Assembly: GCA_017468395.1 (NCBI GenBank)
Contig: JAFUIR010000016.1
Coordinates: forward strand, 62,001-126,000
Length of the DNA: 64,000 bases
Direction: 5' to 3'
DNA from: Lachnospiraceae bacterium
GTDB lineage: Bacteria > Bacillota > Clostridia > Lachnospirales > Lachnospiraceae
The notes under the pieces were generated by a model. The model was not told where the DNA came from. It made no database searches and saw only the letters and a list, made by a program, of their open reading frames with translations. Below, piece after piece: positions 36,189-44,014 of this stretch (positions within the stretch are counted from its first letter, which is position 1; every line of letters begins with the position of its first letter). A program made the translations under genes and the position numbers.

Positions 36189-36809
36189 ATGGGCGATATG
36201 AGTTTGGAACAAGTGTCCGCAAGTTACATGGATGTGCTGAAAGAAATCGGTAATATCGGTGCGGGAAATGCTATGACAGCGTTGTCCCAGATGCTTCAAT
36301 GTAAAGTGGATATGAAAGTTCCCCAAGTAAAATTGTTGGAATTTAATGAAGTCGGTGCGCTGATGGGCGGAGAAGAGCAGGTAATGGTCGGTATTTATCT
36401 GGCTGTTGAAGGCGATATCACAGGAAGTATTATGTTCCTTGTGGAAAAAAGTTCTGCAAAGCATCTTGTAAATAAAGTAATGATGGGCTATGGCGTAAGC
36501 GAAGGTGATGACTTTAATGAGATGGAAATGTCCGCTATGAAAGAAGTCAGCAACATCATTACCGGTGCGTATCTCAATTCACTTTCTACATTAACCAATT
36601 TAGTGATTTATCCTTCACCGCCGGATTTGGCGATGGATATGGCAGGGGCTATTTTGAGTGTGCCTGCAATTGAATTTGGTATAATAGGTGACAATCTTCT
36701 TTTGATTCAATCACAGTTTTATGATGAAGTAGAAATTGATGGCTATTTTATTTTGATCCCTGATTTGGAATCTTATGGAAAGATATTGTCATCTTTAGGA
36801 ATAATGTAG
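36189..36809 (+). CDS. cheC: CheY-P phosphatase CheC
   Basis: A 206-residue protein with two phosphatase signatures, LKEIGNIGAGNAMTALSQML and MKEVSNIITGAYLNSLSTL, each holding the catalytic Glu/Asn pair. CheC dephosphorylates CheY-P and binds CheD in adaptation. The gene order cheC-cheD 12 nt apart fits that complex. FliY in the same operon carries the same fold, giving two phosphatases. Confidence 0.95.
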   Translation: MGDMSLEQVSASYMDVLKEIGNIGAGNAMTALSQMLQCKVDMKVPQVKLLEFNEVGALMGGEEQVMVGIYLAVEGDITGSIMFLVEKSSAKHLVNKVMMGYGVSEGDDFNEMEMSAMKEVSNIITGAYLNSLSTLTNLVIYPSPPDLAMDMAGAILSVPAIEFGIIGDNLLLIQSQFYDEVEIDGYFILIPDLESYGKILSSLGIM

Positions 36810-36821
36810 AGAGGGATCATT

Positions 36822-37310
36822 ATGAGCGAAATAATTAAAGTCGGGATGGCAGATTTAAAAGTCTGCTCCAGCCCCGATGGTTTGACGACGTTGGGATTGG
36901 GGTCCTGTGTGGGAATTGCCCTTAGGGACCCAATCTTAAAACTTGGTGGACTTGCTCATATAATGTTACCGGACAGCACAGCTATCAGAGGTGGTGCGAG
37001 TAATGTTCCTAAGTTTGCAGATACAGGTATTGAAGAATTGGTTCGTCAGATGGAAGCCTTAGGGGCAAAACGCAGCCGTATGACGGCGAAACTTGCAGGT
37101 GGCGCTACTATGTTTGCTACTCAGAGCAAGTCAAATCTGGTAAAAATCGGAGAGCGTAACGTAGAGGCATCCAAACAAAAACTGGCAGAATTAAAAATTC
37201 CCATTCTTTCAGAAGATACAGGAAATACATATGGTCGTACGGTTATATTCTATCCGGAGACGGGGGAATATGTGATTCGTGCAGTTGGCAAGGAACAAAC
37301 GGTAATTTAG
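36822..37310 (+). CDS. cheD: Chemoreceptor glutamine deamidase CheD
   Basis: A 162-residue deamidase that converts receptor Gln residues to Glu and interacts with CheC. The catalytic Cys lies in LGLGSCVGIALRD and the His in LAHIMLPDS; the conserved KLAGGATMF block follows. Length is standard. RBS AGAGAGGG. Confidence 0.96.
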   Translation: MSEIIKVGMADLKVCSSPDGLTTLGLGSCVGIALRDPILKLGGLAHIMLPDSTAIRGGASNVPKFADTGIEELVRQMEALGAKRSRMTAKLAGGATMFATQSKSNLVKIGERNVEASKQKLAELKIPILSEDTGNTYGRTVIFYPETGEYVIRAVGKEQTVI

Positions 37311-37317
37311 GAGTGGG

Positions 37318-37593
37318 ATGAAAATGAACAGAAAGTCAATTCCGCTGGTGTTGATGCTGCTTGCGGGGGCAGTTACTTGTATTATTACATTTGTTAAAAA
37401 ATATTCGGTTATCGACAAACTGGTGGCGTTGTTGGTAGTGCTGGTTATTTTCCTTATTTTGGGAAATGTCCTGAGATATACTTTGGACTATTTTGATAAG
37501 GTGAATGAAAAGAAAGCACTTGAAGAGGGAGAAGTAATCGAGAAAGAAAACGAGTCCGAAGAAGATGCGGAGAGTAAGGAAGACGAGGCATAA
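37318..37593 (+). CDS. Small two-TM protein between cheD and sigD, unknown function
   Basis: A 91-residue protein that I do not recognise. It has two hydrophobic helices (IPLVLMLLAGAVTCIITFV and KLVALLVVLVIFLILGNVLR) and an acidic Glu-rich C-terminal tail from about residue 66. RBS AGGAGTGG. It lies 8 nt after cheD and 17 nt before sigD, so it is firmly within the motility operon. Membrane anchoring of an operon product is possible but unproven. Confidence 0.75.
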   Translation: MKMNRKSIPLVLMLLAGAVTCIITFVKKYSVIDKLVALLVVLVIFLILGNVLRYTLDYFDKVNEKKALEEGEVIEKENESEEDAESKEDEA

Positions 37594-37609
37594 GTAGACG
37601 GAGGGGTCC

Positions 37610-38386
37610 ATGGACGAAGCGGGCAAGAAAAAACTTTGGGATGAGTATGTGAAAACAAAAAGTCCGGAAATAAGGGAAAAAATCATATTGGAATATGCGC
37701 CGCTTGTTAAGTTGGTGGCAGGTCGGTTGAGCATGTATCTCGGATATAACGTCGAGTATGAGGATTTGGTCAGTTATGGTATCTTTGGGTTGATTGACGC
37801 GATTGATAAATTTGACAACCTGAAAGAAGTTAAGTTTGAAACTTATGCCAGTTTGCGCATAAGAGGTGCGATTTTGGACCAGATTCGTAAGATGGACTGG
37901 ATTCCAAGAACCATCAGACAGCGTCAAAAGAAAATTGATGCGGTTATTAAAGAGATTGAACTCACAACCGGCAGAAGCGCTACAGACGAGGAAATAGCCG
38001 AAAAACTCGGTATCAGTGAAGATGAGTATACCGATTGGTTGTCTCAGATGAAAATCACAAATATTGTTTCCCTGAATGAATACATGGAACAGGGAAGCGA
38101 AGTTCCGGCAGAATATAATACAAGAATGGCTTCGCAGTTCGACAGCCCGGAAGAAAACATTGAAAAGCAGGAACTAAAGCAGATTCTGGAACAGGCGCTG
38201 GAATTACTGACAGAAAAAGAAAAGAAAGTTATTTTATTATATTACTATGAAGATTTGACATTAAAGGAAATTAGTCATGTGCTGGAAGTCTCTGAATCCA
38301 GAGTTTCCCAGTTGCATACCCGGGCGCTTCAGAAAATGAAGCAAAAGATGGGTGCCTACATGGGGGTTTTAACAGAGTATACGTAG
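37610..38386 (+). CDS. sigD: Flagellar sigma factor SigD (FliA/WhiG, sigma-28)
   Basis: A 258-residue sigma factor for late flagellar and chemotaxis genes. Region 2 is seen in YEDLVSYGIFGLIDAIDKFD and FETYASLRIRGAILDQIRKM, region 3 in WIPRTIRQRQKKIDA, and region 4 in LKEISHVLEVSESRVSQLHT. A matching -10 element, GCCGATAT, occurs upstream of fliK in the same operon. The anti-sigma FlgM is not in the window. RBS GGAGGGG. Confidence 0.97.
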   Translation: MDEAGKKKLWDEYVKTKSPEIREKIILEYAPLVKLVAGRLSMYLGYNVEYEDLVSYGIFGLIDAIDKFDNLKEVKFETYASLRIRGAILDQIRKMDWIPRTIRQRQKKIDAVIKEIELTTGRSATDEEIAEKLGISEDEYTDWLSQMKITNIVSLNEYMEQGSEVPAEYNTRMASQFDSPEENIEKQELKQILEQALELLTEKEKKVILLYYYEDLTLKEISHVLEVSESRVSQLHTRALQKMKQKMGAYMGVLTEYT

Positions 38387-38415
38387 ACATTGCAAAAAGA
38401 GAAGGGAAAGCAAGT

Positions 38416-40005
38416 ATGCAAAACGGGTATTTTAGAATGGTTAGTACCGGTGAGGGCGGATTCGGTTTGAAAATCGTTCCGCCTACTGAGGGTGGTGAAC
38501 CGGTGAGATTGAATGAGGTCACAGATTATCTGACGCATCGAAATCAGTTCTGTGACCTTTCTGTGTTGAAAAAAGCGATTGATGAAAATTGTGAGACAGT
38601 AGTACATCTTGGTATGGGCAACTGTCCCTCTGAAAGTGCGGTAATTTTCGTAAATGTCAGTGAAGACAATATGCAGGCAGTTATAAGGATAATACCGCCT
38701 TCTGAGACAGGCCCCAAACTGTCTGTTTTTGATGTTTTGGATGAACTGAAGCATAGACAGGTTAGTTATGGAATTAAACAGGGACGTATTGAGAGGAGTC
38801 TGGAAGCAGGGCAATACTGTACGGACATTATTGCGGCTGAAGGGGAGCCTCCGGTGCACGGCGAGGATGCACGAATTGAGTATTACTTTAATACGGACGT
38901 AAAAGCAAAACCTACACAAAATGAGGATGGTAGTGTTGACTTTTTTAATCTGAACACAATCACGCACTGCAGAAAAGGTGATTTACTTGCAAAATTGATT
39001 CCGGAAAACAAAGGTGAGTACGGCGTCAATGTTTTGGGTGCCAAAATCAAACCCAGAGATGTGAAGAAAGCCGCATTAAGGTACAGTTTAAATATCGATA
39101 TTAATGAAGACAAAACGGAATTGACGGCGGCAGTGGATGGACATGTTACCTTGGTGGAAGATAAGGTTTTTGTATCCAACGTATTTGAAGTGGAAAATGT
39201 AGACACTTCCACCGGAAATATTGATTACGAAGGCAGCGTCCAGATAAATGGAAATGTGCAGTCAAACTTTAGTGTAAAGTGCCGCGGCAACATTATCGTA
39301 AATGGTGCGGTGGAAGGCGCTTATCTGGAGGCAGGTGGCGATATTATTATTGCAAGAGGAATGAACGGCATGAGCAAAGGCACATTGAAAGCCGGCGGTA
39401 ATGTTGTTGTTAAATTCCTGGAAAATGCAACTGTTGAGGCTGGTGGTTATGTTCATGCGGAGGCAATCATCCACAGTACGGTTATGGCCGGCGACGAAGT
39501 AACCGTAGAAGGCAAAAGAGGATTTATCGCGGGAGGACGCATTTTTGCCACAGAAAAAGTGACAACCAAGAACCTTGGTTCTGAGATGGGCGTATCCACA
39601 ATTGTAGAAGTAGGTGTTGATCCTGCCGTGAAAACGAGACACGCCCAGTTGCAAAAAGATGTCATGGAAGTGGCAAAAGAACTGAAAAGTGTAGAACCGG
39701 TAATTATTTCTTATTTGCAAAAGAAGAAACAGGGTGTACAATTTACTTTGCAACAGGCGCAGTATTTAAAATCTCTTCTTGAGACCAGAGAATCATGCAA
39801 AAGCAAACTGGAGTCCATGAATGATGAGATGTTAAAATTGCAGTATATGTTGGAAAAGCAGGGGAATGCTCAGGTTGTTGTAACCGGCGAAGTATTCTCT
39901 GGTGTAAAAATAGGTATCGGTGAAGTTTCCATGGTTGTGCAAAGTAATATGCAATATTGCAAGTTTATTAAACTGCGCGGCGATGTGAAAATGGTAGGAT
40001 TATAA
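38416..40005 (+). CDS. FapA/DUF342-family protein
   Basis: A 529-residue soluble protein of the DUF342/FapA family. N-terminal ~150 residues are followed by a right-handed beta-helix-like repeat with Gly/Val/Asn-rich turns (SVQINGNVQSNFSVKCRGNI, IVNGAVEGAYLEAGGDIIIA, TLKAGGNVVVKFLENATVEA) and a C-terminal coiled coil plus VVVTGEVFSGVKIGIGEVSM. Relatives are often linked to flagellar or polarity functions, but the molecular role is not settled. It directly follows sigD. Confidence 0.82.
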   Translation: MQNGYFRMVSTGEGGFGLKIVPPTEGGEPVRLNEVTDYLTHRNQFCDLSVLKKAIDENCETVVHLGMGNCPSESAVIFVNVSEDNMQAVIRIIPPSETGPKLSVFDVLDELKHRQVSYGIKQGRIERSLEAGQYCTDIIAAEGEPPVHGEDARIEYYFNTDVKAKPTQNEDGSVDFFNLNTITHCRKGDLLAKLIPENKGEYGVNVLGAKIKPRDVKKAALRYSLNIDINEDKTELTAAVDGHVTLVEDKVFVSNVFEVENVDTSTGNIDYEGSVQINGNVQSNFSVKCRGNIIVNGAVEGAYLEAGGDIIIARGMNGMSKGTLKAGGNVVVKFLENATVEAGGYVHAEAIIHSTVMAGDEVTVEGKRGFIAGGRIFATEKVTTKNLGSEMGVSTIVEVGVDPAVKTRHAQLQKDVMEVAKELKSVEPVIISYLQKKKQGVQFTLQQAQYLKSLLETRESCKSKLESMNDEMLKLQYMLEKQGNAQVVVTGEVFSGVKIGIGEVSMVVQSNMQYCKFIKLRGDVKMVGL

Positions 40006-40015
40006 GGAGATAAAA

Positions 40016-40324
40016 ATGGCAATGGGAGCAATTGAACTTGCGACGATTGCAAGGTCGCAAGACTATTCTAATATCAGACATAATGAGACTACAAAGGTAA
40101 TGACGGACCAGGGCCATCTTGTTGTGCAGGAACATAAAGAAACCCAGCAAAAAGTAAGACAGGTTCGGGAAGGTGACGATACCGAGTGGCACAATAAAAA
40201 GTTTGATGCCAAAGAAAAAGGCAGTAACCAATATGCGGGAGATGGTGGGCAAAAAAAGAAAAAGTCTGCATCGGATGGCAAGGTTACGCTGAAAGGACAA
40301 GGCGGGTTTGACATCAAGATTTGA
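40016..40324 (+). CDS. 102-residue charged protein of unknown function
   Basis: I do not recognise this protein. It is hydrophilic, without signal peptide or TM, starts MAMGAIELATIARSQDYSNI, and becomes Lys/Gly/Gln-rich toward GQKKKKSASDGKVTLKGQGG. AAGGAGAT precedes the ATG. It lies between the DUF342 gene (10 nt) and the SwrB-like gene, inside the operon, which is the best evidence that it is real and motility-linked. Confidence 0.7.
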   Translation: MAMGAIELATIARSQDYSNIRHNETTKVMTDQGHLVVQEHKETQQKVRQVREGDDTEWHNKKFDAKEKGSNQYAGDGGQKKKKSASDGKVTLKGQGGFDIKI

Positions 40325-40356
40325 CCTGTCTGTTAAAGGAAAGGCCGGGAAGTAAA

Positions 40357-41073
40357 ATGGAAGCCATAGAAATTATTCTGTTGATTGCAGGTATTGTAGT
40401 TTTTGTATTAAGTTTTGTGATTCCTGCAAAAAAAGAAGGACTCAGCGAGGAAGCGAAAGAAGCAGCCAGAAAAGAAGTGGAAGCACTGATTTCGGCAGAT
40501 GTTACGGCGGCGAAAGATAAAATTAACGATATTGTTGATGAGACAGTCACTTATTCCATCGAAAAAACGGAACGTTCTTTGGAGCGGATGACAAACGAAA
40601 AAATCATGGCAGTAAACGAGTATGCAGATACAGTGCTTGGAGACATCAATAAAAGTCATACAGAGGTTATGTTTTTGTATGACATGTTAAACGAGAAACA
40701 TCAAAGTGTTAAGGAAACCGTTTCTGAGATTACCCGGACAATGAAAAAAGTGGAGACCGTTGCAGAGGAGGTTGCCACTTTGGATTCTTTGGCGGAAGAA
40801 GTTTCGGGTGAAAAGAAAGATACGAAAAAGACCGTAAAAGAAACCAAAACCGCTAAGCGTTCTTCAAAAGTTTTAAAAGAAGAGAAACAGCAGGAAGAGG
40901 CGGCAGGACCGGATCTTAGTTTCATGCAAAATGAAGGAAACGAAGGAAGAAACAATAACGAAAGAATTCTGGAATTGCACAGTCAGGGAAAATCTAATGT
41001 TGCTATTGCAAAGGAACTGGGGCTTGGTGTCGGAGAAGTAAAACTGGTCATCGGTTTGTTTGAAGGGATGTAA
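40357..41073 (+). CDS. SwrB-like DUF6115 protein (membrane anchor, coiled coil, HTH-like end)
   Basis: A 238-residue protein starting MEAIEIILLIAGIVVFVLSF (one TM), then a long charged coiled coil (~25-190), then a C-terminal helix-turn-helix-like motif RILELHSQGKSNVAIAKELG followed by LGVGEVKLVIGLF. The layout and the position between sigD and rpsB match SwrB/YlxL of Bacillus subtilis, which promotes flagellar assembly and SigD activity there. ATG 40357 is favoured by GGGAAGT upstream. The SwrB link is inference from architecture and synteny. Confidence 0.7.
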   Translation: MEAIEIILLIAGIVVFVLSFVIPAKKEGLSEEAKEAARKEVEALISADVTAAKDKINDIVDETVTYSIEKTERSLERMTNEKIMAVNEYADTVLGDINKSHTEVMFLYDMLNEKHQSVKETVSEITRTMKKVETVAEEVATLDSLAEEVSGEKKDTKKTVKETKTAKRSSKVLKEEKQQEEAAGPDLSFMQNEGNEGRNNNERILELHSQGKSNVAIAKELGLGVGEVKLVIGLFEGM

Positions 41074-41079
41074 AGAAAA

Positions 41080-41694
41080 ATGAAATTGAAATACTATATG
41101 AGAGGGCTGGGCATCGGTATGGTGGTAACTGCCTTCATCCTGAGCATTGCGCTGGGTGGCGACAAGCAGACCATGACGGACGAAGAAGTAAAGACCCGGG
41201 CACGAGAATTGGGGATGGTGGAAAGTGCCGTTCTATCTCAAATTGCACAGCAAAATCAAGAGACAAATAAGCCACAGCCGGAAACTCCTGAAACCGTTGT
41301 GGATGAAACGGAAGTGACCGGAACAGAAAAGACCGAAGAAGAAACGAAGACGCCTGAAACGGAAATGCCTGAAACCGAAACACCGGAAACCCAGACAACG
41401 GAAACAGAAACGCCTGAAACCGAAACACCGGAAACTCAGACAGGAGAAACGAAGACCCCGGAAACAGAGGAATCCGGAAATGAAACAGTGATTACCATTG
41501 TTATAAATCGCGGAGAAAGTTCCGTATCCGTGAGCCGTTCTTTGGAGCGGGCAGGACTTGTGGAAGATGCCGGTGATTATGACAGATTTTTGTGCAACAA
41601 CGGTTACGATAAAACCATTGCAGTAGGCACATATGAGATTCCTGTGGGAGCTACTAAGGAAGAAATTGCAAAAATTATCACAAAGAGAAGATAA
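41080..41694 (+). CDS. Membrane-anchored protein with PET repeats and a LysM/MltG-type domain
   Basis: A 204-residue protein: N-terminal TM (GLGIGMVVTAFILSIALGG), a Thr/Glu/Pro repeat linker (~65-145, units PETETPETQT), and a C-terminal domain, ITIVINRGESSVSVSRSLER then AGLVEDAGDYDRFLCNNGYD, like the LysM-like module at the start of MltG/YceG endolytic transglycosylases. The catalytic MltG domain is absent, so it may bind peptidoglycan rather than cut it. It is the last gene of the motility operon, just before a terminator. Confidence 0.72.
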   Translation: MKLKYYMRGLGIGMVVTAFILSIALGGDKQTMTDEEVKTRARELGMVESAVLSQIAQQNQETNKPQPETPETVVDETEVTGTEKTEEETKTPETEMPETETPETQTTETETPETETPETQTGETKTPETEESGNETVITIVINRGESSVSVSRSLERAGLVEDAGDYDRFLCNNGYDKTIAVGTYEIPVGATKEEIAKIITKRR

Positions 41695-41719
41695 AACCCC
41701 TTGCAATAGGGGTTTTCTT
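41693..41719 (+). terminator. Intrinsic terminator closing the motility operon
   Basis: AAAACCCC and GGGGTTTT form an 8-bp stem around TTGCAATA, followed by CTTA. The loop also supplies the -35 box of the next promoter. Confidence 0.85.
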
Positions 41720-41729
41720 ATGTTATAAT
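41701..41729 (+). promoter_or_regulatory. Sigma-A promoter of rpsB-tsf embedded in the terminator
   Basis: TTGCAA (41701-41706) lies in the terminator loop; a 17-bp spacer leads to a perfect TATAAT at 41724-41729. Confidence 0.75.
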
Positions 41730-41735
41730 CTGCTA

Positions 41736-41860
41736 GTTGTTAATAAAAAAATCACGTATGCTGATTCGATGTTGGTGCCCTTTAGGGTAAGCATTCGGAG
41801 AAAACCGCATTTTTAACGCAGATGTGGCGGAAAAGGCGTACGGAAGAAACATGAACCAAA
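41736..41860 (+). promoter_or_regulatory. rpsB 5' leader, possible S2 autoregulatory element
   Basis: About 135 nt separate the promoter from rpsB. Small stems are visible (CCCT/AGGG near 41778-41787; CCGCAT with ATGTGG at ~41805-41827). Ribosomal protein S2 often regulates its own message through the leader in bacteria. I cannot match this to a known leader family by eye. Confidence 0.35.
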
Positions 41861-41873
41861 TGGAGGTAAAGAC

Positions 41874-42632
41874 ATGAGCGTTATTTCAATGAAACAGTTA
41901 CTTGAAGCAGGTGTTCATTTTGGACATCAGACAAGAAGATGGAACCCTAAAATGGCTCCTTACATCTTCACAGAGAGAAATGGTATTCACATCATCGACC
42001 TGCAGAAATCCGTAGGTAAAGTTGATGAAGCTTACAAAGCAATCTCTGAAATCGCTGCACAGGGCGGCACAATCCTTTTCGTTGGTACAAAGAAACAGGC
42101 TCAGGATGCTGTTAAAACAGAAGCTGAGAGATGTGGTATGTACTATGTAAACGAAAGATGGCTCGGCGGTATGCTGACAAACTTCAAAACAATTCAGTCC
42201 CGTATCGACAGACTTCGTGCTATCGAAACAATGTCTGAAGACGGAACATTTGATGTTCTTCCTAAGAAAGAAGTTATTGAACTGAAAAAAGAATGGGAAA
42301 AACTTGAGAAGAACCTTGGTGGTATCAAGAACATGACAAGAATTCCCGATGCTATCTTTGTAGTAGATCCTAAGAAAGAAAAAATCTGTGTACAGGAAGC
42401 TCACAACCTTGGCATCACACTTCTTGGTATCGGCGATACAAACTGTGATCCTGAAGAACTGGATTACATCATTCCCGGTAACGATGATGCTATCAGAGCT
42501 GTAAAACTGATTGTTGCTAAAATGGCTGATGCTGTTATCGAAGCAAATCAGGGTGAAGCTGTTTATACAGAAACTGACGTAGAAACAGAAGCTACTGACA
42601 TCGAAGAAGTTGCTGAAGTAGAAGAAGCTTAA
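41874..42632 (+). CDS. rpsB: 30S ribosomal protein S2
   Basis: A 252-residue ribosomal protein. It begins [20 protein letters not shown] and has [39 protein letters not shown] and the [19 protein letters not shown] core. The C-terminus is an acidic Glu/Val-rich tail. RBS TGGAGGT. rpsB-tsf after the flagellar operon is also the Bacillus order. Codons are strongly biased, as expected of a highly expressed gene. Confidence 0.98.
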   Translation: MSVISMKQLLEAGVHFGHQTRRWNPKMAPYIFTERNGIHIIDLQKSVGKVDEAYKAISEIAAQGGTILFVGTKKQAQDAVKTEAERCGMYYVNERWLGGMLTNFKTIQSRIDRLRAIETMSEDGTFDVLPKKEVIELKKEWEKLEKNLGGIKNMTRIPDAIFVVDPKKEKICVQEAHNLGITLLGIGDTNCDPEELDYIIPGNDDAIRAVKLIVAKMADAVIEANQGEAVYTETDVETEATDIEEVAEVEEA

Positions 42633-42641
42633 TTGAACTTA

Positions 42642-42667
42642 AAAGGGACGTTGGTTTACGTCCCTTT
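42642..42667 (+). other. Stem-loop between rpsB and tsf
   Basis: AAAGGGACGT and ACGTCCCTTT form a perfect 10-bp stem with a 6-nt loop, followed only by CAATATC. It probably attenuates or stabilises, adjusting S2 to EF-Ts ratio, rather than acting as a full terminator. Confidence 0.65.
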
Positions 42668-42729
42668 CAATATCTTATAAACCAGATAAAAAAATGTGTT
42701 ATCGCACGATAAATATGGAGGAAATTAAA

Positions 42730-43809
42730 ATGGCAGAAATCACAGCATCTATGGTAAAAGAACTGCGTGAACTTACAGGCGCAGGTATGATGGATTGTAA
42801 AAAGGCTCTTGCTGAAACAAATGGTAATATGGAAGAAGCAGTAGACTTCCTTAAAAAGAGTGGTGCAGCTAAGATGGAAAAGAAAGCTTCCAGAATTGCA
42901 GCAGAAGGTATTGCTCGTGTTGCTGTAAAGGATAACGAAGCAGTAGTTGCAGAAGTTAACTCTGAAACAGACTTCGTTGCTAAGAATGAAGTATTCCAGG
43001 AGTTCGTACAGCTTATTGCTGACAACGCTCTTACTTCCGGCTTAAACGGTGGTAAGAATGGTGAGGATGTTGAAGCTCTTCTTGAAATGAATGGTCTTAA
43101 GGAAGAATTGGTTCAGAAGACTGCTACTATTGGTGAGAAATTGTCTGTACGCAGATTTGAAAAAGTTAGCGGTGAATGTGTAGCAAGTTACCTTCACGCT
43201 GGCGGTAAGATTGGTGTAATCGTAGCAGCAGACGGCGCAGCAGATGTTAAGGAAGCCCTGACAAACGTTGCTATGCAGATTGCAGCTATGAATCCTCAGT
43301 ACATCAGCAGAGATGATATTTCCCAGGAAGAAATCAGCAAGATGAGAGAGATTACTGTAGATTCTTCTCTTAATGATCCTGCATCTCTTCCTAAGCCTAT
43401 TTTGAATGCATTGATTGAAAAGGCTCTTGCTGATAAAGTATGGAGCGATGAAGATATTGCTATTTACGAAGAAAAGAAGAGCAATATGAACTTTTTGTTC
43501 AACTTCCTCTCAGATGCTGCTAAGACAGCTCTTGCAGGTCTTGCTATGGCAGACAAGGAAAATATCGTTTCTACAAAGATTTTTGATGGTATGATTGAAG
43601 GCCGTGTTTCTAAGCAGTTAAAAGATATCTGCTTGTTAGACCAGACTTACGTTAAAGCAGAAGATGGAAAGCAGACTGTTGCTGCATATCTTAAGTCTGT
43701 AAACGGCGCTATCGTTATCAAGAAAGTTGTTCGTTTTGAAGTTGGCGAAGGCATGGAAAAGAAGAACGAAAACTTCGCAGATGAAGTTGCCGCTCAGCTT
43801 GGAAAATAA
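42730..43809 (+). CDS. tsf: Translation elongation factor Ts with insertion
   Basis: A 359-residue nucleotide exchange factor for EF-Tu. The N-terminal UBA-like domain is ITASMVKELRELTGAGMMDC, then the core NSETDFVAKNEVFQEF (the TDFV exchange motif) and NVAMQIAAMNPQYISRDDIS. ATG 42730 follows GGAGG. Between EEISKMREI and KENIVSTKIFDGMIEGRVSK about 65 residues occur (roughly residues 209-275) where bacterial EF-Ts usually has ~10, so the protein is ~50 residues longer than normal. The reading frame is intact. Confidence 0.95.
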   Translation: MAEITASMVKELRELTGAGMMDCKKALAETNGNMEEAVDFLKKSGAAKMEKKASRIAAEGIARVAVKDNEAVVAEVNSETDFVAKNEVFQEFVQLIADNALTSGLNGGKNGEDVEALLEMNGLKEELVQKTATIGEKLSVRRFEKVSGECVASYLHAGGKIGVIVAADGAADVKEALTNVAMQIAAMNPQYISRDDISQEEISKMREITVDSSLNDPASLPKPILNALIEKALADKVWSDEDIAIYEEKKSNMNFLFNFLSDAAKTALAGLAMADKENIVSTKIFDGMIEGRVSKQLKDICLLDQTYVKAEDGKQTVAAYLKSVNGAIVIKKVVRFEVGEGMEKKNENFADEVAAQLGK

Positions 43810-43822
43810 AATAAGCACAAGG

Positions 43823-43853
43823 AAAGAACCGGTTTGAAATCGGTTCTTTTTTT
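43823..43853 (+). terminator. Intrinsic terminator after tsf
   Basis: AAAGAACCG and CGGTTCTTT form a 9-bp stem with a 9-nt loop followed by TTTTTTT. Confidence 0.9.
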
Positions 43854-43941
43854 GATGTTTTTGGAGAGCGTTCCTTAGAATGAAAAAGTCGCAAAAGTAT
43901 AGAATATAGAGTCAAATAGACGAAAAAATCTGATAAAAGCA

Positions 43942-43970
43942 TTGTAAAAACTGTTAAATAGTGCTAAAAT
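43942..43970 (+). promoter_or_regulatory. Promoter of the PocR-type receptor gene
   Basis: TTGTAA (43942-43947), 17 bp, TAAAAT (43965-43970). A weaker sigma-D-like pattern (TCAA-N14-TCTGATAA) lies just upstream around 43914-43937. Confidence 0.5.
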
Positions 43971-44014
43971 ATTATCATACTATTATGCAAGATATATAAG
44001 AGAGGGTGGCGCAT

